From NCBI GenBank assembly GCA_023398105.1, contig JAEWST010000114.1, positions 1-64,000 of the forward strand: 64,000 nt of DNA. Direction: 5' to 3'. This document shows, one piece after another, positions 8,831-18,181 of the stretch. Position 1 is the stretch's first letter; the number at the start of each line of letters is the position of its first letter. Source of the DNA: Bacillota bacterium (GTDB lineage: Bacteria > Bacillota > Clostridia > Acetivibrionales > DSM-1351). The notes under the pieces are model-generated. The model saw only the letters and a program-made list of their open reading frames with translations. It did not search any database and had not been told where the DNA came from. A program made the translations under genes and the position numbers.

Positions 8831-8939
8831 TTATAACGCCTATATTCAAAATGAAATTTTTCGATTTTATACACCGCCTAAAACCAAAGTGGTACCCGCC
8901 ACTTATAGAAGTGGGGGACATTTTCTTGCCTCGTTATAA
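8831..8939 (+). mobile_element. Short form of the TTATAACG-ended repeat element (copy A)
   Basis: A 109-base element with perfect 8-base terminal inverted repeats, TTATAACG at 8831-8838 and CGTTATAA at 8932-8939. It contains the hairpin CCGCCACTT-ATAG-AAGTGG. Compared with copy C (24577-24800) both ends match almost base for base, but about 115 internal bases are missing. The deletion joins two CACCG copies. It ends only about 20 bases before the ilvB start. The rest of the ilvD-ilvB spacer (8940-9196) shows nothing recognisable. Confidence 0.6.
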
Positions 8940-9196
8940 TCTAACGAAAAGAAAAAGTCATAATAATTTGTACTTTAAACCATTTATGATTTTAGTGAGT
9001 TTGAAACTTCTAGTAAACTTAGCTCAAAACATTCTCCACTCCAAGCTTCTCAACAAAACTGATGAAACTTCAGAAAAATACATCTGTTTTACCTATATAC
9101 CGTTTTATTTTTTATTAAAAACTTGAGAATGGCTCGACTTTTCATTTGAAAGTTGGTTATATTATACTAATTTGCATTTAAAAATACGAAATAGTA

Positions 9197-10855
9197 TTAC
9201 TTTAATACTGCCCCAGTACTTGCAGATGTAACCATTCTTGCATATCTTCCTAGATAACCTGATGTAATCTTTGGCTCAGGTGCTGTCCAGTTTGCTTTTC
9301 GCTTATTTAATTCTTCATCAGACACTTCAATATTTAAAGTACCTGCTAAAATATTAATATCTACAATATCCCCTTCTTTTATTAATCCTATTGGTCCACC
9401 TTCCATTGCTTCTGGTGATACATGACCTATTGAAGCACCTCTTGACGCCCCAGAAAATCTTCCGTCTGTAATAAGAGCCACATCACAATCCAGTCCCATA
9501 CCTGCTATTGCAGAAGTCGGTCCAAGCATCTCACGCATACCAGGTCCTCCCTTGGGTCCTTCATAGCGAATAATAACGACATCTCCCTTTATTATCTCTC
9601 CGTTGTATATAGCCTTTATAGCATCGTCTTCACTATTAAATACTCTTGCAGGTCCTTTGTGTACTAACATAGAATCTGCTACAGCAGATTTTTTTACTAC
9701 CGCTCCATCAGGAGCAATATTCCCCTTCAGTACTGCGATGCCGCCTGTGATGCTATGTGGGGCATCTATGCTTTTAATAACATTGTAGTCTTTTACTTTA
9801 GCATTTTGAATATTTTCCTTTACTGTCTTGCCAGTAGCTGTAATTAAGTCAGTATGCAGCAAGCCTTTGGACGAAAGCTCCTTCATAACAGCTTGCACTC
9901 CCCCAGCCGCATATAAGTCCTGAATATGATAGCTTCCTGCAGGAGCTAATTTACATAAGTTCGGCGTTCTTGAACTAATTTCATTAATAATATCCAAATC
10001 TATTTGTATACCTGCTTCATTAGCAATTGCAGGCAAGTGTAATACCGAGTTTGTTGAGCAGCCTAGAGCCATATCCACTGTTAGTGCATTTTCAAATGCT
10101 TCTATTGTTAATATATCTGAAGGCTTAATATCCTTTTCAACCAATTCCATTATTTTCATACCCGCTTGCTTTGCCAGTCTGATTCTTTCAGCATAAACAG
10201 CAGGAACTGTTCCATTACCTGTTAGTCCCATTCCAAGCACTTCTGTGAGGCAATTCATAGAATTAGCAGTAAACATTCCTGAACAAGAACCGCAGCCTGG
10301 ACAGGCATTGTTTTCCATATCGCACACTTCATCTTCAGTAATCTTGCCTGCTTTAAATGCACCTACAGCTTCAAAAACGCTATTTAAATCCAATTGTTTT
10401 CCATCCTTGTTTAGCGAAAGCATTGGACCGCCGCTAATAACCATAGCGGGTACATTAATTCTTGCTGCTGCCATAAGCATACCAGGCACGATTTTATCAC
10501 AGTTTGGAATAAATACCATACCATCAAAGCTATGAGCTCTTCCCATTGCTTCACAGGAATCAGCAATAAGCTCTCTTGTAGCTAATGAATACTTCATTCC
10601 TACATGCCCCATTGCTATTCCGTCACATACACCTATTGCACCAAACTCAATTGGTGTTCCTCCTGCCATTCTTATACCCGCTTTAACAGCCTCAGTAATT
10701 TTGTCTAAGTGTATATGCCCAGGAATTATCTCATTTTTTGCATTCGCTACGCCAATAAGTGGTCTTTCGAGCTCCTCATCAGTATACCCCATTGCTTTAA
10801 ATAGTGATCTATGCGGAGCCTTTTCAATGCCTTTTTTTACGATATCACTTTTCAT
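9197..10855 (-). CDS. ilvD: Dihydroxy-acid dehydratase
   Basis: Fe-S enzyme that dehydrates 2,3-dihydroxy acids to the 2-keto precursors of valine and isoleucine. At 552 residues it has the family length. Cluster-binding cysteines are seen at about residue 119 (IPNCDK) and in CPGCGSC at 185-191. The ATG follows GGGAGGTAGTTAC. It precedes ilvB with a 388-base spacer that holds repeat copy A. No T-box element is visible upstream, so how the pair is regulated is unclear. Confidence 0.96.
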   Translation of the reverse strand: MKSDIVKKGIEKAPHRSLFKAMGYTDEELERPLIGVANAKNEIIPGHIHLDKITEAVKAGIRMAGGTPIEFGAIGVCDGIAMGHVGMKYSLATRELIADSCEAMGRAHSFDGMVFIPNCDKIVPGMLMAAARINVPAMVISGGPMLSLNKDGKQLDLNSVFEAVGAFKAGKITEDEVCDMENNACPGCGSCSGMFTANSMNCLTEVLGMGLTGNGTVPAVYAERIRLAKQAGMKIMELVEKDIKPSDILTIEAFENALTVDMALGCSTNSVLHLPAIANEAGIQIDLDIINEISSRTPNLCKLAPAGSYHIQDLYAAGGVQAVMKELSSKGLLHTDLITATGKTVKENIQNAKVKDYNVIKSIDAPHSITGGIAVLKGNIAPDGAVVKKSAVADSMLVHKGPARVFNSEDDAIKAIYNGEIIKGDVVIIRYEGPKGGPGMREMLGPTSAIAGMGLDCDVALITDGRFSGASRGASIGHVSPEAMEGGPIGLIKEGDIVDINILAGTLNIEVSDEELNKRKANWTAPEPKITSGYLGRYARMVTSASTGAVLK

Positions 10856-11341
10856 GTAACTACCTCCCTAAGCCAATTTAGCTTAAATAATATAACATAA
10901 TTTTGACTATTTCAGTTTTAAATAAATACTCAAATATATACATCCTTACAAATAAATTTATACTGTTATATAGCTATTATCTCAAAACCTCAATTAAATA
11001 ATAGTCTATAATCCTTGTTAAGCAATACTTTTATGCGAAAAACTTTGCGTTAAATCCTAATTACTGAAACTTCGTACATAATAAACTATTGATGCGGTAG
11101 AATTATCAATGATTTGTTGCAAAAATAACTACTCAAAATAAGTTAGTTTACAAAATAACAATCTAGCAATAATTATTTGATTTAATTATTTTAAATACTC
11201 TAAAATCAACAGCTGGGACATACTCCCAGCCTAATTAAGAATATTGTACTATTTAGCTAAATCTATGTCTACAAAGAAAGGAGAAATGGATAAAAAACAT
11301 TCAAAAGAAGATATGTTCTAAATAAAAAACATTAAGGCTAA
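10856..11341. other. Spacer between the CvpA-type gene and ilvD
   Basis: A 486-base AT-rich gap. It holds a stem-loop at 11212-11230 after the CvpA-type gene and a degenerate copy of dispersed repeat family IV at about 11053-11150 (GATGCGGTAG...TTATCAATGA). I see no T-box, riboswitch or gene. An 11-codon plus-strand frame after GGAG near 11280 is not convincing. Confidence 0.5.
11212..11230 (-). terminator. Stem-loop after the CvpA-type gene
   Basis: GCTGGGA (11212-11218) and TCCCAGC (11224-11230) form a 7-bp GC-rich stem with a 5-base loop, 112 bases after the stop. The T-run on the minus strand is weak (GATTTT), so it is only a probable terminator of the DUF5711-CvpA pair. Confidence 0.45.
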
Positions 11342-12067
11342 TTAATTAGTTTTTGCAATATCTGAATTTGACAAATTAAGTTCCTCCTCTGGAGAAATCC
11401 AGCCCACAATAAAATTGTTTTGATAGAAGTAATTTGCAAATTTTGAATGCTCTATACTTTCAATAGTTGGTTCGAATTTTGGAAAAGCACTGAAGAGAAT
11501 AAGAACAGCACATAATACATATATCACAAGAACCCCCTCTATTGCACCTAGAACAACTCCTCCAGTCTTATCAAGTTGTTTGAACACAGGTAGCTTTGAG
11601 ATGGTTTTTATTATTACCTTTATAAAATATAAAGCACACCTAATTAATAAATAAATAAGTATTACACTTAAAATATTTATTACTAACATTGCTATTTCCG
11701 AACTCACAGCATCTAGAATTTTTTGAAATCCAAAAATATCCTGTTGAAAAACCTTTTCATTTATCGAGTCCTTAATAAAACCAGGTAGCTTTAGACCATC
11801 AACTATTGTTTGTGTAGAACCTTCTTTAGATACAGCAGAATTTCCCATTTGACGCTTAACAATACCATTTATTACAGCCGTCTTGATATTTGTATATAGA
11901 ACTGTTTTTTGAAGAACGCTGGATAATATAGGATAAAATTTAATAGCAAAAACAACTGACATCACATATGATACCAATCTAAATACCGAATATAAAAACC
12001 CGTTTTTCAAACCAAAAACCATAAAAGCCGCTATAATAATGAATACAGCAATATCAGTCCAATTCAT
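11342..12067 (-). CDS. CvpA-family membrane protein
   Basis: Four predicted membrane segments: residues about 5-40 (two close segments), 128-150 and 175-200. It starts MNWTDIAVFIIIAAFMVFG, with the Asp in the first segment typical of the CvpA/colicin V production family. The 241 residues are longer than the core family because of a charged loop at about residues 60-120. Its cellular role is not established. It follows the DUF5711-type gene by 17 bases, so the two are probably one transcript. Confidence 0.8.
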   Translation of the reverse strand: MNWTDIAVFIIIAAFMVFGLKNGFLYSVFRLVSYVMSVVFAIKFYPILSSVLQKTVLYTNIKTAVINGIVKRQMGNSAVSKEGSTQTIVDGLKLPGFIKDSINEKVFQQDIFGFQKILDAVSSEIAMLVINILSVILIYLLIRCALYFIKVIIKTISKLPVFKQLDKTGGVVLGAIEGVLVIYVLCAVLILFSAFPKFEPTIESIEHSKFANYFYQNNFIVGWISPEEELNLSNSDIAKTN

Positions 12068-12084
12068 GCTAAGCCCTTTCTACA

Positions 12085-13266
12085 TCATCCTGCAATATTT
12101 ACAAAAGAAATAACTCCACCTGATATAACAATAGCCTCTCTATTTCCAACAAGGTATGCATCTTTTATCTCATTTCTAGATGAGTATTGACCAAGTTGCT
12201 TTCCACTTAATGTATACAGGTAAACACTTTTTTTCGTCTTTAAAGCAATTCTGTCACCATATAAATGTATACCAGCAACATTTTCAGGCTGGTCAAAACT
12301 ATAGACTTCTTCACCTTCTGTATTTAGAACTAAAACCTGTTGCTTTGTTTTTCCTGAAGCATTATTAAACTTTCCAGCTACTATTATATATTTTCTGCTA
12401 TTTGGAGCAACACAAAATAATGAATCAGCACTTTTTCTCCAAACTTCTTTACCCTGCTTGTCCAAAAACATAATAAGATTTTGTCCTGCAGCTATTTCAG
12501 TTTCACCATTAGAAAACAGTATGGGAATAATACTGTCAGTAACATTAATAGATGCATATGGCTTTTCTTCATATATATCGTTAAATTCTAATCTCGAACC
12601 TGCCTTAACCCCATTTGTAACAATTTTATTTATCAAGACACTTTGACCTTTATGGATGGTTTTTGCATCAATAACAATATCCTCAGCACAAAGCTTTGTA
12701 TATTTATCTGCACCATTTATATCAATGACCTGAACAGAAGATTTATACTCTGTAGATTGCGTAACTACTGTGCAATATCCGTCATTGCTCACATTTACAT
12801 TTATTATTTGATTATCTAGCTTCCTTGTCCATAGTAGTGTTTTATCTTTATATAAATAAACATCCCTTCCCGAAACATCAGCTACAGCCATGTATTTATC
12901 GGAGCATCTAATAATAGGTTTAGAAAGAGTAAATGCATTTTCTTGAAGTAATTTACCATTTTTATTATACCATTTTATACCATCTCTTGATAAGACTACT
13001 ATATAACTTTTATATAGTTTGCAATCAACACTTCCGTCCTGCGATAATGATATTTCTGAGGCAACTATGCTTTTAGCCTTATTTTTTTCTATAAAGGTGA
13101 TAGCATCCTTGATTTTAAACGAAGAAAAATCATAGCCTGCACTCTTAAGGTAAACAGTAAATGCCACAAGTGCAATTCCAAAAATGAGTAACAGTGACAC
13201 TATTACTCCTATAAGGGAACTTGATTTTTCTACATTAGAAGCATTGGGCTTAGAATCTGAATCCAT
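12085..13266 (-). CDS. Membrane-anchored beta-propeller-like protein (DUF5711 type)
   Basis: A short cytoplasmic tail, one membrane segment at about residues 20-42, then about 350 extracellular residues with repeated strands of the WD/PQQ propeller kind (WYNKNGKLLQ, LLWTRKLDNQI, KEVWRKS, VLNTEGEEVYSF, LYTLSGKQLGQ). The start at 13266 (MDSDSKPN) lies 7 bases after GAGGTG; an upstream in-frame ATG overlaps that binding site. Function unknown; the pairing with a CvpA-type gene suggests an envelope role. Confidence 0.7.
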   Translation of the reverse strand: MDSDSKPNASNVEKSSSLIGVIVSLLLIFGIALVAFTVYLKSAGYDFSSFKIKDAITFIEKNKAKSIVASEISLSQDGSVDCKLYKSYIVVLSRDGIKWYNKNGKLLQENAFTLSKPIIRCSDKYMAVADVSGRDVYLYKDKTLLWTRKLDNQIINVNVSNDGYCTVVTQSTEYKSSVQVIDINGADKYTKLCAEDIVIDAKTIHKGQSVLINKIVTNGVKAGSRLEFNDIYEEKPYASINVTDSIIPILFSNGETEIAAGQNLIMFLDKQGKEVWRKSADSLFCVAPNSRKYIIVAGKFNNASGKTKQQVLVLNTEGEEVYSFDQPENVAGIHLYGDRIALKTKKSVYLYTLSGKQLGQYSSRNEIKDAYLVGNREAIVISGGVISFVNIAG

Positions 13267-13449
13267 TATAATACACCTCATTTTTCATCTGTGTATTAAA
13301 ATTTTAGCATATGCAAATAATTATGTCCATGCTACACATTTGAAAGCAATTTCAATCTATGCACTATCAAAGACTTTAAAGAATATAATTACATGAGTTA
13401 TTTTAACTTATTTCCGAGCAGTCAATACAAGTTAGCCCCACATTATATT

Positions 13450-14508
13450 CTAAGCCTTAGTTAGCTTGTATCTTATAAACTGTAGCACAATTACAAACAC
13501 TAAAAACAAACCTAAATATCCGAACACTGGATAAAGAGTTGAAATCAAGCTGGAGAAGCCCATAGCTGACATTGGTATTACAAGAGCACACATAACTGCT
13601 GCAACAATTCTGTAGTTTATTTTCATTTTTGTTGCGATTCGTTCAGACAAGCAGTACCCTGAAGTAATAGCAGATGTATACATAGCAAGAATAAGAATAA
13701 CACTATAAACATTACCCAAAATTTTATTATTATTTTGAAGTATGCTTAATATAGGCATTTCAGAAGTAATAGAGTGTGGATAGAAAAAGTACAATGCAAG
13801 GTTTATAATCAGCAGAGTCAAGCAGAGCATACCTCCACCCAATACTCCACCCCAGGTTCCAACCCTTTTTGTCTTCAGGTACGGTAATACACTAGTTAAC
13901 ATTACAGTTGACAATATTGTGTTGTAGCTGACATAAAGAAGGGATGAAAAAAACCAATTATTAGTCACTCTAACAACTTTACTTGACAAACTAAACACCG
14001 ATGTGTCTTTAGTTAATATAATATAAACTCCTACAAATATTATACCAACTACTAAAAAAGGCGAAAGAAATGAACTGACAGCCACTATCCCTTTTATATT
14101 TGCCATAATAGCTAACAAACATACAATAGCACTTATCACAGTGCAATATCTGTATTCTATCCCTGATAACTCCATTAGTATGTTTCCAAGTCCAGCTACC
14201 ATAACACTCAGAACGCATGACATAAACAGCATTACTATAAATTCCATTATTCTTCCTAAGAAATACCCCATCATCGGAAATAAAAACTCATCATAAGATT
14301 TAATCCTCTCAGAATACACCCTATCTAGAACTGCATATCCAATAATAGAAAATAGAATTCCTGCCAATAACGCACCAAAAAAGCCTCCATTATAATACCT
14401 TGAAAAAAACTGAATTATTTCCTGTCCTGATGCAAAGCCTGCACCTATTACTGTTGCCATATAAAGAAAAGCAACCTTAAATATATTACTCCATTCTCCC
14501 TTTATCAA
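13450..14508 (-). CDS. YkvI-type membrane transporter (APC superfamily)
   Basis: About ten membrane segments. The first contains ATVIGAGFASGQEI, the helix-break signature of the YkvI/branched-chain carrier-like group. The substrate is unknown. No ATG fits the N-terminus; the TTG at 14508 gives MIKGEWSNIFKVAF and sits 9 bases after GGGAG, for 352 residues. The start codon falls within the T-run of the hairpin at 14513-14595, and the binding site lies in its 3' arm, which suggests control by RNA folding. Confidence 0.75.
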   Translation of the reverse strand: MIKGEWSNIFKVAFLYMATVIGAGFASGQEIIQFFSRYYNGGFFGALLAGILFSIIGYAVLDRVYSERIKSYDEFLFPMMGYFLGRIMEFIVMLFMSCVLSVMVAGLGNILMELSGIEYRYCTVISAIVCLLAIMANIKGIVAVSSFLSPFLVVGIIFVGVYIILTKDTSVFSLSSKVVRVTNNWFFSSLLYVSYNTILSTVMLTSVLPYLKTKRVGTWGGVLGGGMLCLTLLIINLALYFFYPHSITSEMPILSILQNNNKILGNVYSVILILAMYTSAITSGYCLSERIATKMKINYRIVAAVMCALVIPMSAMGFSSLISTLYPVFGYLGLFLVFVIVLQFIRYKLTKA

Positions 14509-14595
14509 AAAAAGCAACTCCCAACATAGATTTTATTTAGTAAAGTCCAACAATTAGTTAGTTGTCCTTTAGTATAATTCTATGTGAGAGTTGCT
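14507..14595 (-). terminator. Long terminator-like hairpin overlapping the YkvI start
   Basis: On the minus strand AGCAACTC plus CATAGA (14595 downward) pair with TCTATG plus GAGTTGCT (ending at 14513). An inner stem (TAAAG..CAAC with GTTG..CTTTA) extends it, and seven T residues (14513-14507) follow. It comes after the DUF4340-type gene, so it may end that operon. Its 3' arm also contains the only plausible ribosome binding site of the next gene. Confidence 0.75.
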
Positions 14596-14657
14596 TATCA
14601 CATTACATATTATTTGCTCAACTTTCTTCTTTTCACTGCATCGTGCAAATATAGGCT

Positions 14658-16049
14658 TTACTGCTTTTCAGCACTTTTTAAAGCTTCCATTAGCTCCTTA
14701 TAGGTTGTTCTAAGTCCATCCTTCTCATTTAACTTTGACTTTTGAACAACTTTATTTGTATAAACACCATCCATAACAGCATAATAGTAGTTACTATCCT
14801 TTGATATTAAATCTACTGTAACCACCTTTGAATCTTTCATGTAATACTTAATAGAGATTTCAGGTGTACCTGATGGTTTCGCACCAGCTTCATATTTTTG
14901 CATTGTAATACCAATCATACCCTGATACATATTTCTGAACAAGAAATTTCCATTTTCGTTCTTCATATTTGCATCAGTTCCATTTACCTTGAACTTGTCA
15001 TCAGAAGCATCTTCTGCTGTAGTAATATCACATACTGTCTTTTTACCATCAATAAACAGTTCAACTTTGTTTACATCCTTTATATTCGGCAAATAAATAA
15101 AGGAGTATATAACATCATCTAGCTTGGTATCAAGAAATGTTAATGGGGTAATATCAATAGTGAATATGCTATTTGTTTCGGCATACTTTGCATATCTAAT
15201 AGTTCCCTTTTCAACATAATTACCAAACAGTATATTTTTTGTTGTAGTACCATCTCCATATTTAAGCACAAATGAAGGTTTATCTAGTCCATACTTGTTA
15301 AGGTCAGCAGGGCTATTGTCAACAACATCAGTAATAGTTAGCTGGGTAACAGACTGCAACATTCTAAATACATCTGAAGTCTCTGCTACTTCTTTAATTG
15401 GCTCTATAATATTAACTTCTTTATCAGAGATAATATCAAATGCATATTGCATTTGTCCATTTCTTTCATATGAGAAAGTTTTTAGTGTTGCAGGATCAAC
15501 AGGTAATATATCCTTCTTTACAAAATATCCATAAGTAGGCTCAAATTTACTAGTATAGTAAGTACCGACCAAATAAACCTTTGACTCTCCACTGATTTTA
15601 CAGTATCTGCCATCCTCTGTCAGAGTAAACGAACCAACTTGTAGTTCTTTTGAACTTCCGTCTGTCATTCCAACCTTTATGGTTATTGGCTTGTCCAATC
15701 CATATTTTGCTAGGTCAGTAGCATTTTCATCTATAACCTTGTTAGCAATAATAGAAGACATATCTGTAACAGCAGCATCTGCATTTAAATTGTCTACTTC
15801 AAACTCATATGCAGGTTCTATTGTCCATTTATCGTCCTTCTTTTTTATTGTAAAAGAACCGCTTTCATTATTATAAGACAAAGCTGTAATCTGTTCTCTC
15901 TCAGTTTGCATAACATAGATTGTATCATCAACTGTGCTCTCATCTGCCAAATCTAAATCCGATGGTTGTCTGTTACTAATAAAAAAATACGCACCAACCA
16001 GCAATCCTAAGATTACAACAAGTATAATAGCATTCCTATATAACTTCAT
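14658..16049 (-). CDS. DUF4340-domain protein of a gliding-type ABC system
   Basis: 463 residues with one N-terminal membrane segment (about residues 7-25) and a large extracellular part. It has two repeated KYGLDKPxxxxKxG units (near residues 112 and 250), typical of DUF4340 proteins. It lies 3 bases after the GldG-type gene and ends a four-gene operon. Such proteins accompany Gld-like ABC transporters in non-gliding Firmicutes; the substrate is unknown. Confidence 0.8.
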   Translation of the reverse strand: MKLYRNAIILVVILGLLVGAYFFISNRQPSDLDLADESTVDDTIYVMQTEREQITALSYNNESGSFTIKKKDDKWTIEPAYEFEVDNLNADAAVTDMSSIIANKVIDENATDLAKYGLDKPITIKVGMTDGSSKELQVGSFTLTEDGRYCKISGESKVYLVGTYYTSKFEPTYGYFVKKDILPVDPATLKTFSYERNGQMQYAFDIISDKEVNIIEPIKEVAETSDVFRMLQSVTQLTITDVVDNSPADLNKYGLDKPSFVLKYGDGTTTKNILFGNYVEKGTIRYAKYAETNSIFTIDITPLTFLDTKLDDVIYSFIYLPNIKDVNKVELFIDGKKTVCDITTAEDASDDKFKVNGTDANMKNENGNFLFRNMYQGMIGITMQKYEAGAKPSGTPEISIKYYMKDSKVVTVDLISKDSNYYYAVMDGVYTNKVVQKSKLNEKDGLRTTYKELMEALKSAEKQ

Positions 16050-16052
16050 ATT

Positions 16053-17465
16053 TTACAAGTGCCTCCTTCTAGACCAAACAACCAATCCAATTACCATAAT
16101 AATAACTGGAACAGCACCAATTAATATGATGGAAATAATCTTTGCTTGGTTTTCAGTAGTAGACAAACTCTTTGTAGCAACCACTTTTGGTGAAATAGTA
16201 GTTTCTTCGGACTTGTCTGACATCCAGTTAACTATAGTTCTTGTAAAGTAAGTTTTACCGTTTGAGAAATATGATGCATATTGACTTGATAAAGCAGCAT
16301 CTGTTAAAAATGTTCCATTACCAAAAACTAAAATCTTACTGCCGCCAGATATTTCAGAAGCAATAGCTAAATCAAAGGGACCTTTTTCGATAGCTGCCTG
16401 ATCTGTAATTTTAACCGACTCAGCTCCATAACTAGTTGTAATCAAGGATGTAGTAGTAAGCCATTCCTTGGCTACTTGCAAAATACTCAAGCTTCTGGAA
16501 TCAGGCATAAGCACCTGATATTCGCCATAAGCATTCATGCTGGCATTGATATCATTTTGGGATAGTGCTGCTATAAGTGAATACTCATCACCTGGCAAGC
16601 AGTTATTGCTATCTCTTACCTTATCATAATTTAAACCAATATTGAATGTAGCAAGAATTTCTTCAAAATTTACCAACCTATCAGCTGATTCAATAGGGTC
16701 AAACAAGAAAATCGCTCTGCCCCCAGCTTCAAGGTAACTTTTCAATACAATTTTTTCTGTATCGGATAAATCTGCTTTTGGTGAAGCAAATACTAGCAAT
16801 TTGCAGTCCTCTGGGATTTTTTCTACAGTCATAAGTGTAAGTGCTTTAACCTCAAAATTATTGTTTTCTAATTCTGTTCTCATTTGTGTTAAATTTGACG
16901 CGAGAGAATATTCATTGTGACCATCAACAAAATAAGCAATTGGTGTAATATCTGCAGTTACAAATTTTACTGCACCTGTTATAAGTGGCTCAGCCTTGTA
17001 TATTCTGCCATACATTGAATTTTCACCATAAAGTTCACTTGCCAAAAGCCTTTTAACCTTGTTGCCACTCTTTACAACAAAATCTCCCTTTGCTATGCCT
17101 TTTGTTTTATCCTTATCAAGGAAAGTAAGTGTTCCAGGGTCCTTATCAGGATCAACATAAGTAACAGTTATTCCGTGTTCCTTGTACTCATCTAAAAGAT
17201 TGATTAATTGTTTGTATTGTGATCCCCCTGGTATTTGACCCTCATCAAACAAACCATAAATTGTTACTTCTTTTTTAACTGAATCTAATATTTTCTTGCT
17301 ATCATCGCTAAGACTATATAAACTTTCAGAAGTCAAATCCAATTTAAAATCACCTAAGCCGACAAGCAGGTTAATTGCTACAGCAATAGCCAAAACGATA
17401 ACTACTAGTATTATTGAATTTGAACCATACTTAAGAGATTTCTTGTTCATTTTAAATTTCCCCAC
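16053..17465 (-). CDS. GldG-family auxiliary ABC transport protein
   Basis: 470 residues: an N-terminal membrane segment (about 20-38), a large extracellular GldG/IFT52-like region with the stretch YSLSDDSKKILDSVKKEVTIYG, and a C-terminal membrane segment just before the basic end SRRRHL. The GTG at 17465 has AAGGGGTGAT upstream; the ATG at 17450 is also possible. It lies 6 bases after the permease gene. Confidence 0.8.
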   Translation of the reverse strand: MGKFKMNKKSLKYGSNSIILVVIVLAIAVAINLLVGLGDFKLDLTSESLYSLSDDSKKILDSVKKEVTIYGLFDEGQIPGGSQYKQLINLLDEYKEHGITVTYVDPDKDPGTLTFLDKDKTKGIAKGDFVVKSGNKVKRLLASELYGENSMYGRIYKAEPLITGAVKFVTADITPIAYFVDGHNEYSLASNLTQMRTELENNNFEVKALTLMTVEKIPEDCKLLVFASPKADLSDTEKIVLKSYLEAGGRAIFLFDPIESADRLVNFEEILATFNIGLNYDKVRDSNNCLPGDEYSLIAALSQNDINASMNAYGEYQVLMPDSRSLSILQVAKEWLTTTSLITTSYGAESVKITDQAAIEKGPFDLAIASEISGGSKILVFGNGTFLTDAALSSQYASYFSNGKTYFTRTIVNWMSDKSEETTISPKVVATKSLSTTENQAKIISIILIGAVPVIIMVIGLVVWSRRRHL

Positions 17466-17471
17466 TTTTTA

Positions 17472-18179
17472 TCACCCCTTGCTCCATCTTCTTTTTTCTA
17501 TTACTCTAATTGCTAAGAATACAAATACTGCTGAAAAACTTAAATAGTATACAATTGCCTTAAGTGAAAGTATTCCTGCAAATAAATCTTCTGTTCTTGA
17601 ATATAATGAGAACCAGTTGAGAATATATGCCCATATTCCACCAAGATTTGGAGCTATTCCTTGTAACAACCACATAATCAAAAGACCTACTACACTAATT
17701 ATTGCAGCAACAATCTGACTTTCAGTTAGAGATGATGTAAATAAACCAAAAGCTATAAAAGAAGCTCCAAGAAGTATATAGCCCACGTATCCACCAATTA
17801 TTTCAGAAATATCAGGGTTTCCAAATATCTTAAGTAATATAGGATAAATAAATGTAATTACAGTCATAATCATAAAAACAGAAAAAGCAGCTAAGTATTT
17901 TCCAACAACTATTTTCGTTAAACTAGTTGGTGATGTGCTTAATAGAACTTCTGTACCGCTTTTTCTTTCGTCAGCAAGTATTTTCATTGTTAATATAGGA
18001 ATTATCAATATTAAAAACAGTGACATATAGGATAGATTTAAGTAGTTATATTCTGCAGTTGGCGAAGCTAAATTAATGTAAAATACCATTGATGACAATA
18101 ATACAAACAAGCCAATTAGCACATACGCTATCGGTGAAGTAAAATAAGATCTAAATTCCTTTTTAAATACAGCTAGCAT
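17472..18179 (-). CDS. ABC-2 type transporter permease (GldF-like)
   Basis: 235 residues with six predicted membrane segments and the ABC-2 signature region around ADERKSGTEVLLSTSP. It lies 2 bases after the ATPase gene and 6 before the GldG-type gene, the standard GldA-GldF-GldG arrangement. The substrate cannot be told from sequence. Confidence 0.88.
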   Translation of the reverse strand: MLAVFKKEFRSYFTSPIAYVLIGLFVLLSSMVFYINLASPTAEYNYLNLSYMSLFLILIIPILTMKILADERKSGTEVLLSTSPTSLTKIVVGKYLAAFSVFMIMTVITFIYPILLKIFGNPDISEIIGGYVGYILLGASFIAFGLFTSSLTESQIVAAIISVVGLLIMWLLQGIAPNLGGIWAYILNWFSLYSRTEDLFAGILSLKAIVYYLSFSAVFVFLAIRVIEKRRWSKG

Positions 18180-18181
18180 AA

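Noticed and set aside
8881..8920. GGTACCCGCCAC stretch that recalls a T-box upstream of ilvB
   Set aside because: It is part of a repeat element found elsewhere, is on the wrong strand for ilvB, and lacks the AGGGTGGNACCGCG antiterminator sequence.
11275..11327. Short plus-strand frame after AAAGGAG
   Set aside because: Only 11 codons, rich in Lys and AT, no family resemblance and no promoter.
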